NCBI GenBank assembly: GCA_947478465.1
Contig: CANJWH010000009.1
Location: 1 to 64,000, forward strand
Reading direction: 5' to 3'
From: Bacteroidota bacterium
Lineage (GTDB): Bacteria; Bacteroidota; Bacteroidia; SXHM01
DNA: 64,000 bases
Part shown: positions 48,438 through 58,543 of the stretch, piece by piece
How the letters are laid out: each line of letters begins with the position of its first letter
Position numbering within the stretch: position 1 is the first letter of the stretch
Translations under genes and position numbers: made by a program
The notes under the pieces: generated by a model
What the model saw: the letters and a program-made list of their open reading frames with translations, nothing else
Database searches by the model: none
Told to the model about the DNA's origin: nothing

Positions 48438-51326
48438 CTAGTTTATAACAACTCTTTGAACACTCATCTTTTCACCAATCAGAACCTGAACAAAGTAAAC
48501 TCCGCTTGCAAAACCTGATACATCAATGGTTGACTGCTGTGCATTGATTGCAGCCTTGTAGACTAACTGCCCCGTAACATCAAACATATTAATTGCTGAT
48601 TGCTGATTGTTACCAGCTGATGTGATAAAAATATTCAGCGTATTTGTAGCAGGATTTGGAAATACGATAAAGTCATTTTCCGTTTCTTCAATTCCTGTAA
48701 CCAGGTTAGGACATTCAATCGGAAATATACCCAAATCAAGGTCACCGTTAATAGCGTTTGTCCATGCAGAAAGCATGCTGTGCCAGGTATTATCGCTCCA
48801 CAATTCCCAGGCAAGTTCAGTTAAGTTTGCATCGCCATCCGTTGATGAAACAATACCCACCTGATCATTGGTTCCAAGTGCTGAAAAGTTTACCCCTACT
48901 GCATAATCAGCTGTAAGTTGAACAGGTGCTGTAAAGCGCACAATGTTAAAAAAGCCGGATGTGTCAATGCGTGTAATTAAAATGTCTTTGCTGGCTACAA
49001 TGGTTCCAGGCGCGGTGTTTACTGTTCCGGTGCTTGCTGTTCCTGTCCCGTTTGCCTGACGCAGATTTACGGTTACTTTGCTATTTGCATTTCCGGAAAC
49101 ATATGATTTTGCACCAAACCAAACTATTACATCCTGCACATATACCGGTGAAGTGACATCAAACTTTTGTGCTTTTTCTTTGTCGCCAAAATTATTTGAG
49201 CCTGTAATATATCCTGTGTTAGCTGCATAAATAATAGGAGTTCCGTTTGCGAAATTAGTTTGCACAATGGTGTCGCAGGTGCCTGCTGCATATAGGCAAA
49301 AAGCTGTGCTTTCGCTTGCAGTAAATGTGCCGCCAGTAATAAGGTCAATGCCTTCAGCATTTCCTAATGAATAAGAGCCGCTTCCATTGTTGCAGCAAAT
49401 TCCGTTGTTGCCCGAATCATAAATAGTAAAGGTATAGCAGCCGGTGTTCAGGCATATTTCACTTACGTATTGTTGGTTGTTTCCATAAGAACCACCGCTT
49501 GCCACAACGGTGTTGCTTCCATCGCGGATTTGCCAGGTGGTCTGGCTGCCATTGTTATCTGTATTGAGGATCAGGTATGCAGTGTTATTTGCTACTGTTA
49601 CCGTAAAAGAAGAGGAGGATGAATTGTTGGCGTTATTTGCGTCTGCTCCACCATTAGGCGATGCAGTAGTTGCATTAAAAGTGTGTGCCCCTGCGGTAAC
49701 AGTTCTTGCAGGAAGTGTAACGTTTGCAGTAGCATTGGTAGCTAATGAACCTGTCCATGAATAATTAACAGACGCACCGCCATCCACAGTTGTTGTAATG
49801 GTAACAGCTGTAAGTGTGGTAGAACCAAAGTTTTTAAGCGTTACTACAGGTGTAATACTTGTTGCGCACGAACTGCCCGAAGGAGTAACGATAGCAGAAA
49901 TACCTGCATCCAAGGATGGTACAGTCTGGCAAGGTGCGTAGGTTCCGTTTAGAGTTAGAGCTCCTGTGTTTCCCGGGTCTAACCATGCTTTTAATTTTTG
50001 ACCGGTAGTGTTGTTGTTTTGTGTCCAGTCGTAAGAAAGTTTGCCATACAAATCAGGTGAAGTAAGTGCATTGCAATAAGAACTTCCTCCTGAAAGATGT
50101 CCTACTATTAATCCTGAACTGTTGAAGATGGGTGAGCCCGATGAGCCGCCTTCTGTAACACCGTGCCCGTTTGTAGTTCCGGCCCATACTACCTGCCAGT
50201 GTGTATTAGCATTGGTTCCTGCATAAGTTGCAGACGTAAGCGCTGATGTGTAGGTTGAAATTTTCTTCGGGTCGCCTGCCGGATGGTGAATTCCTACACC
50301 CGATGTGCTGGCGGTGTTGTTAGCATTCCATCCATTCCAGTAGGGATTATAGTTAGTAGGTATTGTGTTGTTTAATTGCAGGAGCAGAAAATCAGAACCT
50401 GTAATATTTCCGCCATCGTTGCTGTCGGCTTTTTTGGTACAGCCTGTTACAGTGCTTGAGGTTGAAAAGCTGCCGTTTACATTGCAACCGCTGCGCTCCA
50501 TATTGAAATAAAAAACCCATTGATTAAAATCATTTGCAGATGCGGAAGCTCCGCAGTGCAATGCTGTAAGCATATACGGTATGCAGTTAAGACTGGTGTT
50601 ATTTACCAATGAACCTGAGCAATATCCCTGACTGCCTCCTTCCACAACAAGAATGCGAACAACTCCCTTTTTTTCATCCTGCCAGTTGTTGCCTTCAGGT
50701 GAGCAGTTTACATCTACTTCGCATGAGCCATCACGCAGGTCTTTAGACGGGTCATATATATAACGGTAGCCGTAACCAACATGAGAAATATTTATTTTTC
50801 CTTCTCCTGAATGTGATGAAGGTTCCACATACTCAAGATAACAGGTATTTCCGTAAACAATTTCTGTAGCAAAAGTGCGGCTTTCGTGATTATTGAAATC
50901 GGTGAAACCGCCAATTACCTGTTTACGGTCTTCATTCCAGATATACAATTCAGCTCCGGGCGGCAGAAAAAAATCATCGTAAAAAAGAGTGGTTGCCAAT
51001 GCTTCGTTAGCAACTATTTTTAAGCGCCACACTTTATCTCCATTTGGCAATGTTGTCCATATACCTGAGTTAGTGAGATTGAAATTGGCAGGAACCAGTT
51101 TTGCAAAGCGTGGAATTTTCCCTTTTGTTTCATTTTCAATATCCTCGTCACGGAGACGGTTACGGTCAAGGCTGGCTATAACTCTTTCCGGAATATCACT
51201 ATCCGAAAGCTGGAAGATGGGGTTGAAACTTAGTGGCTCACCCCCGGTGCTTATTTGTGAATAGCTTGATGTGAAAAAGCCCGTGCAGATAACTGCAAGG
51301 GCTGTGATAGATAATTTTTTTAGCAT
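48438..51326 (-). CDS. Secreted trypsin-like (lysyl endopeptidase-like) serine protease with T9SS sorting domain
   Basis: MLTALHCGASAS, EGGSSGSPIFNSSGLIVGHLSGGSSYC; C-terminal FIVFPNPATNTLNIF...GVYFVQV. Confidence 0.88.
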   Translation of the reverse strand: MLKKLSITALAVICTGFFTSSYSQISTGGEPLSFNPIFQLSDSDIPERVIASLDRNRLRDEDIENETKGKIPRFAKLVPANFNLTNSGIWTTLPNGDKVWRLKIVANEALATTLFYDDFFLPPGAELYIWNEDRKQVIGGFTDFNNHESRTFATEIVYGNTCYLEYVEPSSHSGEGKINISHVGYGYRYIYDPSKDLRDGSCEVDVNCSPEGNNWQDEKKGVVRILVVEGGSQGYCSGSLVNNTSLNCIPYMLTALHCGASASANDFNQWVFYFNMERSGCNVNGSFSTSSTVTGCTKKADSNDGGNITGSDFLLLQLNNTIPTNYNPYWNGWNANNTASTSGVGIHHPAGDPKKISTYTSALTSATYAGTNANTHWQVVWAGTTNGHGVTEGGSSGSPIFNSSGLIVGHLSGGSSYCNALTSPDLYGKLSYDWTQNNNTTGQKLKAWLDPGNTGALTLNGTYAPCQTVPSLDAGISAIVTPSGSSCATSITPVVTLKNFGSTTLTAVTITTTVDGGASVNYSWTGSLATNATANVTLPARTVTAGAHTFNATTASPNGGADANNANNSSSSSFTVTVANNTAYLILNTDNNGSQTTWQIRDGSNTVVASGGSYGNNQQYVSEICLNTGCYTFTIYDSGNNGICCNNGSGSYSLGNAEGIDLITGGTFTASESTAFCLYAAGTCDTIVQTNFANGTPIIYAANTGYITGSNNFGDKEKAQKFDVTSPVYVQDVIVWFGAKSYVSGNANSKVTVNLRQANGTGTASTGTVNTAPGTIVASKDILITRIDTSGFFNIVRFTAPVQLTADYAVGVNFSALGTNDQVGIVSSTDGDANLTELAWELWSDNTWHSMLSAWTNAINGDLDLGIFPIECPNLVTGIEETENDFIVFPNPATNTLNIFITSAGNNQQSAINMFDVTGQLVYKAAINAQQSTIDVSGFASGVYFVQVLIGEKMSVQRVVIN

Positions 51327-51344
51327 TGGGATTTGTTGTAATTA

Positions 51345-53450
51345 TTATTTTTCTGCGATAATGAATTTCAGAGTGTTTGTTTTTGCAGCAGACGAAAGTT
51401 TTGCAAAATAAATTCCTGCCGCCAGTTGCGATACATCAAGTGCTGTTTGCTTGTTGTTCAATGTGGTTTCTGAAATCAGTTGACCTGAAATATCAATAAC
51501 AGATAATACAGATGTATTGTTCAGGTCAGAACCAGAAACCACATTTAAAACATTATTTGCCGGGTTAGGGAAAATGTAAAACTCACCGGCTTCCACTTTG
51601 GTTTCAATTCCAACGGGTAATTGGTCGCACTCAATAGGAATAAGAACTAAATCAACATCGTACTCCCATGAGTTAGGTTCAAGAAATGTGTGCCATGTAG
51701 CATCGTTCCATTGCTCCCATGAACGTTCTGAGTTGCCTGCATCACCATCACTAGTGGTAACAATAGCCACCGAATCGCCTGCGCTTAATAAACTGAAATC
51801 AACGCCAACAGCGTAAGGGGAGTTAACGGTAACTGTAGAAGGCATTCCTATAAGTATAGGGTTGGCAGATGAAAGTTGAGATAAGGCAACGGAACCTGCG
51901 CCCAGAATAGTTCCCGGTGCGGTAACAGTTCCTGTGGTTGATGTTCCTGTTCCATCCATATCATAAATAACAAAAGCTAAACGTGAATTTGGGTCTCCAG
52001 AAGTGCTTATAATATCACCGATGTAAACAATAATGTCAGAGATGTAGGAAGTTGGGTTTACAGGAGTGTAGGATTCTGCTTTTGCAACATCACCGTAGGC
52101 ATTGTTTCCGCTGATATAACCACCGCCCTGTGCAGGATATAGTGTCCATGTTGCATTAGGGTCGGCAGCAGGATTCCAGATGGTATCGCAGGCACCGGTT
52201 CCGCCTCCGCCTGTGCTGATGTTGATGTAATTGGTTTTTGTTTCGCTGTCGTTGCCAGTACCGTTAGTAGCTGTGAGTGTAACAGTATACAATCCTACGT
52301 TGGCATAAGTGTGTGCCGGGTTTTGTGATGTTGCTGTTCCGCCATCGCCAAAGGTCCATGCCCATTGTGTAGGTGTGTTGGTGCTCAGGTCGGTGAACTG
52401 AACATTGGTTCCCGGTGTGCCCGATGTTGGGTTGCCCACAAAATCAGCTACCGGTGCATTGCCTGATGTTTGTGAACTACATCCGGTTGATGAAAGCAGC
52501 GCCACGCGTTCGTTGCTCAATATTGAATTCATTTCGGCACACTGCTGAATTGTAAACATGTTAGGGCAGGTAGCATAATCCATAAAGTTCTCGGTCTGGT
52601 CGGGAAGGTCGGGGTTTCCGCTGGTGCAGGAGTTTACGCTGGGGTCAAAGCAATTGCTGAAGGTCTGAAAGTTTTCCTGATACGACTGTGGTGTATCGCT
52701 GTAGCCATCATCATTGCTGCAGCTGTAGCTGTCGTCACAACTCCAGGTGTGACAAAGGTTAAAGTAGTGTCCGATTTCATGCGTGGCGGTGCGGTTTGAG
52801 TTTCCCATTCCAAGGCTGTAGTCCAGTACCAGACCATCGTTGGCAGAACCTACCATTCCGAATGTAGGTAGGTATGCATAACCCGCAGTGCCTGAGTTGG
52901 TGCCTCCGCAAATGTCCACTATCCAGATGTTAAGGAAGTGAGAAGGGTCAACTGCATTAGAGCCACCCTGGTTGTTGTATTTCATATCGTTGGTTTGGGT
53001 GCTTACGTTGTAGCAGCCATGTGATGTAGCTACGCGTATAGTCTGGTCTAAGCAGAACTCAATGTCCGGGCTTTCTGCAACGGATTGAAAAATTGAACGG
53101 GTAGATGAGGCATCGGAATTGGTGCGGCTGTAATCTGCATTCAGGGTGCTGATCATGGTAGCAATGGCATTGTCTGAAACATTTTGTGCCGGCACTCCGC
53201 TGTTATAAACAACGTGTACTACTACCGATATTTTACGTGTTGAACGTACATTGCCGGTGTTCATCTGATTCTCTATCCGTTCCTGGCGGCCTGCAATCAT
53301 GTCTTCGCGTTCGCGGGCATAGGTAGCATCAATTGCTTCAAGTGCCTGACTAACCGTAACGGTGGCGCAGGGTGCCTGTTGGGCATAAGAAGCCTGATTT
53401 AAGAAACAGGAAACAAGAGTTAGAGCGAGTAGTGTATAAAGTTTTTGCAT
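51345..53450 (-). CDS. M43-family zinc metalloprotease with PKD domain and T9SS sorting domain
   Basis: HEIGHYFNLCHTW zinc motif; TPTQWAWTFGDGGTATSQNPAHTYANVGLYTVTLTATN (PKD); YIFPNPANNVLNV...GIYFAKL. Confidence 0.92.
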   Translation of the reverse strand: MQKLYTLLALTLVSCFLNQASYAQQAPCATVTVSQALEAIDATYAREREDMIAGRQERIENQMNTGNVRSTRKISVVVHVVYNSGVPAQNVSDNAIATMISTLNADYSRTNSDASSTRSIFQSVAESPDIEFCLDQTIRVATSHGCYNVSTQTNDMKYNNQGGSNAVDPSHFLNIWIVDICGGTNSGTAGYAYLPTFGMVGSANDGLVLDYSLGMGNSNRTATHEIGHYFNLCHTWSCDDSYSCSNDDGYSDTPQSYQENFQTFSNCFDPSVNSCTSGNPDLPDQTENFMDYATCPNMFTIQQCAEMNSILSNERVALLSSTGCSSQTSGNAPVADFVGNPTSGTPGTNVQFTDLSTNTPTQWAWTFGDGGTATSQNPAHTYANVGLYTVTLTATNGTGNDSETKTNYINISTGGGGTGACDTIWNPAADPNATWTLYPAQGGGYISGNNAYGDVAKAESYTPVNPTSYISDIIVYIGDIISTSGDPNSRLAFVIYDMDGTGTSTTGTVTAPGTILGAGSVALSQLSSANPILIGMPSTVTVNSPYAVGVDFSLLSAGDSVAIVTTSDGDAGNSERSWEQWNDATWHTFLEPNSWEYDVDLVLIPIECDQLPVGIETKVEAGEFYIFPNPANNVLNVVSGSDLNNTSVLSVIDISGQLISETTLNNKQTALDVSQLAAGIYFAKLSSAAKTNTLKFIIAEK

Positions 53451-53473
53451 TGTGGTTTTTGAAATTTAACGTG

Positions 53474-53504
53474 CAAACCTAAATGATATAAAACAGATAA
53501 ACAA
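53474..53504 (-). promoter_or_regulatory. Bacteroidota -33/-7 promoter: TTG-N20-TAGGTTTG
   Basis: Reverse strand reads GTTGTTTATCTGTTTTATATCATTTAGGTTTGC, 24 nt before the M43 protease ATG. Confidence 0.7.
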
Positions 53505-53575
53505 CTATTGTTTTTCACCGATTATTTTCGTCAATTAACCCTGTTTATCAGTTGATATACAAGATGAGTTTTGGT

Positions 53576-53611
53576 AAAATAAGAAAGGCGCAACTGCGCC
53601 TTTCTTATTTT
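53576..53611 (-). terminator. Rho-independent terminator
   Basis: AAAATAAGAAAGGCGC-AACT-GCGCCTTTCTTATTTT, perfect 16-bp stem downstream of the UXS stop. Confidence 0.9.
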
Positions 53612-53627
53612 AATCTTTCTTATTTTT

Positions 53628-54578
53628 TTACTTAAACTCAGGCAGGTTTTTAAAATAATCGAACGTTATTTTTAATCCCTCTTTACGTTGAACTTTGGGC
53701 TCCCAGCCAAGTATTTCTTTGGCGCGGGTAATATCGGGTCTGCGTTGTTTAGGGTCGTCTGTTGGCAGCGGATTGTAGATTATTTTTTGTTTGGTGCCTG
53801 TAAGCGCAATAATTTCTTCAGCAAATTGTTTGATGGTAATTTCATCGGGGTTGCCTATGTTTACAGGGTTAGCGTAATCGCTTAAAAGCAGGCGGTAAAT
53901 ACCTTCCACCAAGTCATCTACATAACAGAATGAACGTGTTTGGCTGCCATCACCAAAAACAGTGATGTCTTGTCCTCGCAGGGCTTGTCCCATAAAGGCA
54001 GGAAGGGCGCGACCATCGTCCAAGCGCATGCGTGGTCCGTAGGTATTAAAGATACGGATAATGCGCGTTTCCAGTTGGTGGTAGGTGTGGTAAGCCATGG
54101 TAATAGCTTCCTGAAAACGCTTGGCTTCATCATATACACCGCGCGGACCAATAGGGTTTACATTGCCCCAGTAATCCTCGTTCTGCGGATGCACATTCGG
54201 GTCGCCATACACTTCAGAAGTAGAAGCAATAAGCATACGTGCTTTTTTGGCGCGGGCCAAACCAAGCAGGTTATGAGTTCCCAGTGAACCAACTTTCAAA
54301 GTCTGGATAGGAATTTTCAGGTAATCAATAGGACTTGCAGGCGAAGCAAAGTGCAGAATATAATCCAGCTTGCCCGGCACAAACACAAACTTAGAAACAT
54401 CGTGGTGATAAAACTCAAACTGCTCGAGTTTAAACAGGTGCTCGATGTTGCTCAAGCTGCCGGTAATAAGGTTGTCCATGCCTATAACATGGTATCCTTC
54501 TTTAATAAACCGGTCGCACAGGTGTGAACCAAGGAAGCCCGCGGCTCCCGTAATGAGTACTCTTTTTCTTTCAGACAT
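53628..54578 (-). CDS. UDP-glucuronate decarboxylase / SDR NAD-dependent epimerase
   Basis: [72 protein letters not shown]. Confidence 0.9.
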   Translation of the reverse strand: MSERKRVLITGAAGFLGSHLCDRFIKEGYHVIGMDNLITGSLSNIEHLFKLEQFEFYHHDVSKFVFVPGKLDYILHFASPASPIDYLKIPIQTLKVGSLGTHNLLGLARAKKARMLIASTSEVYGDPNVHPQNEDYWGNVNPIGPRGVYDEAKRFQEAITMAYHTYHQLETRIIRIFNTYGPRMRLDDGRALPAFMGQALRGQDITVFGDGSQTRSFCYVDDLVEGIYRLLLSDYANPVNIGNPDEITIKQFAEEIIALTGTKQKIIYNPLPTDDPKQRRPDITRAKEILGWEPKVQRKEGLKITFDYFKNLPEFK

Positions 54579-55896
54579 TTACAAGGGTATTTACAGCTTC
54601 GCGTCCTATACTGTAATAGGTGTAGCCAAGTTCTTTCATGGATTGATTATCGTAGAGGTTGCGTCCGTCAAAAATTACTTTGTTTTTCAACGCTGCAGTA
54701 ATTTTATCAAAATCAGGATTGCGGAAAAGCTGCCACTCGGTTGCTATTACCAGCGCATCAGCACCATTAAGTGCATCATAATGGTTTTCGGTGAAGTTGA
54801 TTTTTGTTCCCAATAGCTTCTTTACATTGTTCATGGCCTCGGGGTCAAAGGCGGTTACTTCAGCACCGGCTTTCAGCAATTCTTCAATAATATAAAGTGC
54901 AGGTGCTTCGCGGATATCATCGGTATCGGGCTTGAAGGCTAAACCCCACAGCGCAATTTTCTTTCCTTTTAAATTACCACCAAAGTATTCAAGAATTTTA
55001 GGAACAATAATGGTTTTCTGTTTTTCGTTTACTTCCATCACAGCCTGCAATAGTGCAAAGTTGTAGCCCACATCACTTGCCGATTTTGCAATGGCCTGTA
55101 CATCTTTAGGGAAACAGCTTCCGCCATAACCAATGCCGGGAAAAAGGAAACGTTTTCCAATGCGGTCGTCAGACCCAATGCCTATGCGCACTTTGTCAAC
55201 ATCAGCACCAAGCAACTCGCAGAGGTTAGCAATCTCGTTCATAAACGTAATCTTGGTGGCAAGAAAAGCATTAGCAGCATATTTAGTAAGCTCGGCACTT
55301 TTCTCGTCCATAAATATCACCGGATTTCCCTGACGCACATAAGGTTTGAAGAGGTCACCCATAATATGCTGAGCTTTTTCAGAACTACAACCTATAACAA
55401 CGCGGTCGGGTTTCATAAAATCATCTACAGCAAAACCCTCGCGCAAAAATTCAGGGTTGCTTACCACATCAAATTCGACCTTTGCATTTTTTGCAATGGC
55501 CACGCGAACTTTCTCTGCCGTTCCAACCGGTACTGTGCTCTTGTCAACAATAACTTTGTAATCTTTAATGAGCTTGCCCAAATCATCCGCAACACCTAAA
55601 ATATAGGAAAGGTCTGCAGAACCATCTTCACCCGGAGGTGTAGGCAGCGCAAGGAAAATAACTTTTGCATTTTCAATTGCTTCAGCAAGATTGGTAGTAA
55701 ATGTTAAACGACCTTGTTTGATGTTGCGCTCAAAAATCACATCAAGATGTGGTTCATATATCGGCACAATGCCGTCTTTCATTTTGCGGACTTTCTCCAC
55801 ATCAATATCTACACAGGTAACATTGTTTCCTGTTTCGGCAAAACAAGTTCCGGTAACCAATCCAACGTATCCTGTTCCTACAACTGCTATGTTCAT
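54571..55896 (-). CDS. ugd: UDP-glucose 6-dehydrogenase
   Basis: [59 protein letters not shown]. Confidence 0.92.
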   Translation of the reverse strand: MNIAVVGTGYVGLVTGTCFAETGNNVTCVDIDVEKVRKMKDGIVPIYEPHLDVIFERNIKQGRLTFTTNLAEAIENAKVIFLALPTPPGEDGSADLSYILGVADDLGKLIKDYKVIVDKSTVPVGTAEKVRVAIAKNAKVEFDVVSNPEFLREGFAVDDFMKPDRVVIGCSSEKAQHIMGDLFKPYVRQGNPVIFMDEKSAELTKYAANAFLATKITFMNEIANLCELLGADVDKVRIGIGSDDRIGKRFLFPGIGYGGSCFPKDVQAIAKSASDVGYNFALLQAVMEVNEKQKTIIVPKILEYFGGNLKGKKIALWGLAFKPDTDDIREAPALYIIEELLKAGAEVTAFDPEAMNNVKKLLGTKINFTENHYDALNGADALVIATEWQLFRNPDFDKITAALKNKVIFDGRNLYDNQSMKELGYTYYSIGREAVNTLVNV

Positions 55897-55943
55897 GTTA
55901 TTAATTTGTCAATTTGTTTGTCATGCTGAGCCTAGCCGAAGCA

Positions 55944-57086
55944 CTATTTATTTACGAATTCTAAAACAGAAGAAGTGATGTAAGAAAGAATTTCTTCATC
56001 CATTTCGGTATGCATTGGTAATGAGATTACATTCTTACATAGTTGAACTGTAATAGGGAAATTCTCATCTTTAAACATCGGATTAGCATAAGCTTTCTGG
56101 TGATGCAATGGTTTTGGATAATAAATCATTGCCGGAATATCTTTTGATGCTAAATATTCTTTCAGTTGTGTGCGGTCAACACCATTTAACACCAAAGTGT
56201 ATTGGTGAAAAACATGCGTTGAATTCTTAGCACGTGCAGGTGTTTTAATTTTAGAATTTCCTGCGAATGCTTTGTCATAAAAGTCTGCTGCTTTGTTACG
56301 TGCTGCGGCATATTGATCAAGGTGTTTCAGTTTAACTCGCAATACAGCTGCTTGTATACTGTCAAGGCGCGAGTTCACGCCAATATCATCATGTATGTAT
56401 TGAACTGATTGTCCGTGGTTGGCAATCATGCGTAAGCGAGCAGCAAGTTTATCATCATTGGTGTACATGGCACCGCCATCTCCATAACAACCTAGATTTT
56501 TTGAAGGAAAAAAAGAAGTGCAGCCTACAGTTCCTATAGTTCCGCCTTTTGCTTTTTTGCCATCAGCAAAGGTATAATCAGCGCCAATAGCCTGCGCCAC
56601 ATCTTCAATCACAAACAGGTTGTGCTTGCGGGCAATCTCCATAATGGGTTCCATGTCGGCACATTGTCCGTAAAGGTGAACAGGAACTATGGCTTTGGTT
56701 TTTGGAGTTATTGCTTTTTCAATCGCAGCTGGGTCAATGTTAAACGTATCGGGATTTACTTCTACCAATACCGGAGTTAATTTCAGTAACGCAATAACTT
56801 CAGCTGTTGCTACGTAAGTAAAGTTAGCAGTAATTACCTCATCACCCGGTTGCAGATTTAAAGCCATCATGGCTATTTGCAATGCATCTGTACCATTGGC
56901 GCAGGGAATAACATGTTTTACGCCCAGGTATTTCTCAAGTTCAGCCTGAAAAGATTTTACCTCCGGACCGTTAATAAATGTTGTGTTATTAATCACATTT
57001 TGAATGGCTGCATCTACCTCAGTTTTGATATGCTCATACTGAATTTTCAAGTCAACCATTTGTATCTTCTTCATGGTAGTTTCCAT
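55944..57086 (-). CDS. DegT/DnrJ/EryC1 PLP-dependent sugar aminotransferase, WbpE/WlbC-like
   Basis: YLGVKHVIPCANGTDALQIAMMAL, VPVHLYGQCADMEPI, SFFPSKNLGCYGDGGA. Start at 57086 or 57074, because the annotated 57146 overlaps the promoter. Confidence 0.88.
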   Translation of the reverse strand: METTMKKIQMVDLKIQYEHIKTEVDAAIQNVINNTTFINGPEVKSFQAELEKYLGVKHVIPCANGTDALQIAMMALNLQPGDEVITANFTYVATAEVIALLKLTPVLVEVNPDTFNIDPAAIEKAITPKTKAIVPVHLYGQCADMEPIMEIARKHNLFVIEDVAQAIGADYTFADGKKAKGGTIGTVGCTSFFPSKNLGCYGDGGAMYTNDDKLAARLRMIANHGQSVQYIHDDIGVNSRLDSIQAAVLRVKLKHLDQYAAARNKAADFYDKAFAGNSKIKTPARAKNSTHVFHQYTLVLNGVDRTQLKEYLASKDIPAMIYYPKPLHHQKAYANPMFKDENFPITVQLCKNVISLPMHTEMDEEILSYITSSVLEFVNK

Positions 57087-57117
57087 CCGTTTTTCTAATG
57101 CTTTTTTTAAGCGGCTG

Positions 57118-57147
57118 CAAATATAGACAAATAGCCTGCTTATCAAA
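57118..57147 (-). promoter_or_regulatory. Bacteroidota -33/-7 promoter: TTTG-N18-TATATTTG
   Basis: Reverse strand reads TTTGATAAGCAGGCTATTTGTCTATATTTGC. Confidence 0.6.
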
Positions 57148-57204
57148 TTATGGCTTTGTATTTGTTTCGTTCAAGAAAAATTACATCTATTTCAATAAAA
57201 CACT

Positions 57205-57212
57205 TACTTTTG
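57205..57212 (+). promoter_or_regulatory. Bacteroidota -7 like element TACTTTTG
   Basis: TAnnTTTG match about 30 nt before the ATG at 57243; no clear -33. Confidence 0.45.
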
Positions 57213-57242
57213 TGAACCCTAAAAAGAACCATTCTGAAAAGT

Positions 57243-57779
57243 ATGAAGAAAACAGTTTTAAGCATCCTTTCATTTTTTGCAGTTTTTACCTTTGCTTTTG
57301 CGCAGGAAGATTTGTGTGCCAACCTTAAAAAAATTGTTGAGGCAGGAAATACACAATTTACAGGTCTACGAGGTGAAGCAACATCAAAACAGATTTCAGG
57401 AGTAGCCCGTCCATTCTTTGTTTCAACCGCTCATTTAGGAAAAGATAAAGGTTATGTAAACGACAGTCAGGAATACCCTGCTTACGAAGAGTTGATAGCA
57501 ACAAGCACTGTTAAAGGTGATGTTCCTGAAGCTAAACTGGTTCAGGAATTTGAAAGTTATAAAGAAAAAATAAAATCCTGTTTTGCATCAAGTCCTGAAT
57601 GGAAACTGATGGATAAAGATAAAACCAATGATTTGTATCTTGAAGACACCAACTTCAGAAAACTGGTAGGCTATGAAGCCAAAAAAGGACCGAAAGTAAA
57701 ATTTGAATTGTATATGTATAATAACCGTGTAGCAGGTCACTGGTGTATTGAGTTAAATGTTGAAGGAGTAGGAAAATGA
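57243..57779 (+). CDS. Secreted hypothetical protein
   Basis: Signal peptide MKKTVLSILSFFAVFTFAFAQ; no family recognised. Confidence 0.7.
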   Translation: MKKTVLSILSFFAVFTFAFAQEDLCANLKKIVEAGNTQFTGLRGEATSKQISGVARPFFVSTAHLGKDKGYVNDSQEYPAYEELIATSTVKGDVPEAKLVQEFESYKEKIKSCFASSPEWKLMDKDKTNDLYLEDTNFRKLVGYEAKKGPKVKFELYMYNNRVAGHWCIELNVEGVGK

Positions 57780-57784
57780 TTTTT

Positions 57785-57808
57785 AAAATGCCGCAGACGC
57801 GGCATTTT
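57785..57808 (+). terminator. Rho-independent terminator
   Basis: AAAATGCCGC-AGAC-GCGGCATTTT immediately after the stop codon. Confidence 0.85.
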
Positions 57809-57832
57809 TGTTAAATAATAAATAACCACAAA

Positions 57833-58513
57833 ATGAATTGTATAATAGTTGATGACGATGAACTTTCAAGAGCAGCACTTAAAAAATGTGTTGAGCGCAG
57901 TGATTTTCTCAATCTTGTAGCTGAGTGTAAAGATGCTGTTGAGGCGCAAAAAATAATCCGCGATAACCAGATTGATTTAATGTTTCTGGATGTTGAAATG
58001 CCCGAGATGAGTGGTATTGAATTTATAAGAAATGTAGATGTAGCCTGTCAGGTTATTATTGTTTCTTCAAAGAAAGAATATGCTGTTGATGCATTCGAGT
58101 ATAATGTTACAGATTATCTGTTAAAGCCTGTTCAGTTTGCACGTTATATGAGAGCTGTTGAAAAAGCTCGTCAGATATACGAAAATGTTAAAAGTGAAGG
58201 AAGTAATTCGCTTCTGATAAAACAGGATTTTAAATTAGTAAAACTAGATTTGCCTAATATCTATTACATAGAAGCCTTTTCGGATTATGTGAATATTTAT
58301 ACTAAAACCGCCCGATATACAGTGCTTTCAACTATGAAGGCAATTAAAAGTAAATTGCCTTCTGCAGATTTTATGCGTGTACATCGCTCCTACATTGTAA
58401 GGCTTGATAAAATCAACACCATTGAAGAAAATACCATTGTCTTGAACGAAAAGCTTATTCCTGTGAGCCGATCCAATAAAGATGGCTTGGTAAGGCGTTT
58501 AAATATTTTGTAA
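57833..58513 (+). CDS. LytTR-family DNA-binding response regulator
   Basis: Receiver domain (VDDDELSR, LDVEMPEMSG) plus LytTR (YYIEAFSDYVNIYTKTARYTVLSTMKAIKSKLPSADFMRVHRSYIV). Confidence 0.93.
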   Translation: MNCIIVDDDELSRAALKKCVERSDFLNLVAECKDAVEAQKIIRDNQIDLMFLDVEMPEMSGIEFIRNVDVACQVIIVSSKKEYAVDAFEYNVTDYLLKPVQFARYMRAVEKARQIYENVKSEGSNSLLIKQDFKLVKLDLPNIYYIEAFSDYVNIYTKTARYTVLSTMKAIKSKLPSADFMRVHRSYIVRLDKINTIEENTIVLNEKLIPVSRSNKDGLVRRLNIL

Positions 58514-58543
58514 AACCGAAGGGGCGTTAATCAGCAAAAAGGA

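Noticed and set aside
53940-54287. 115-aa + strand ORF opposite the UXS gene
   Set aside because: Lies within a well-supported SDR coding region; no recognisable domain.
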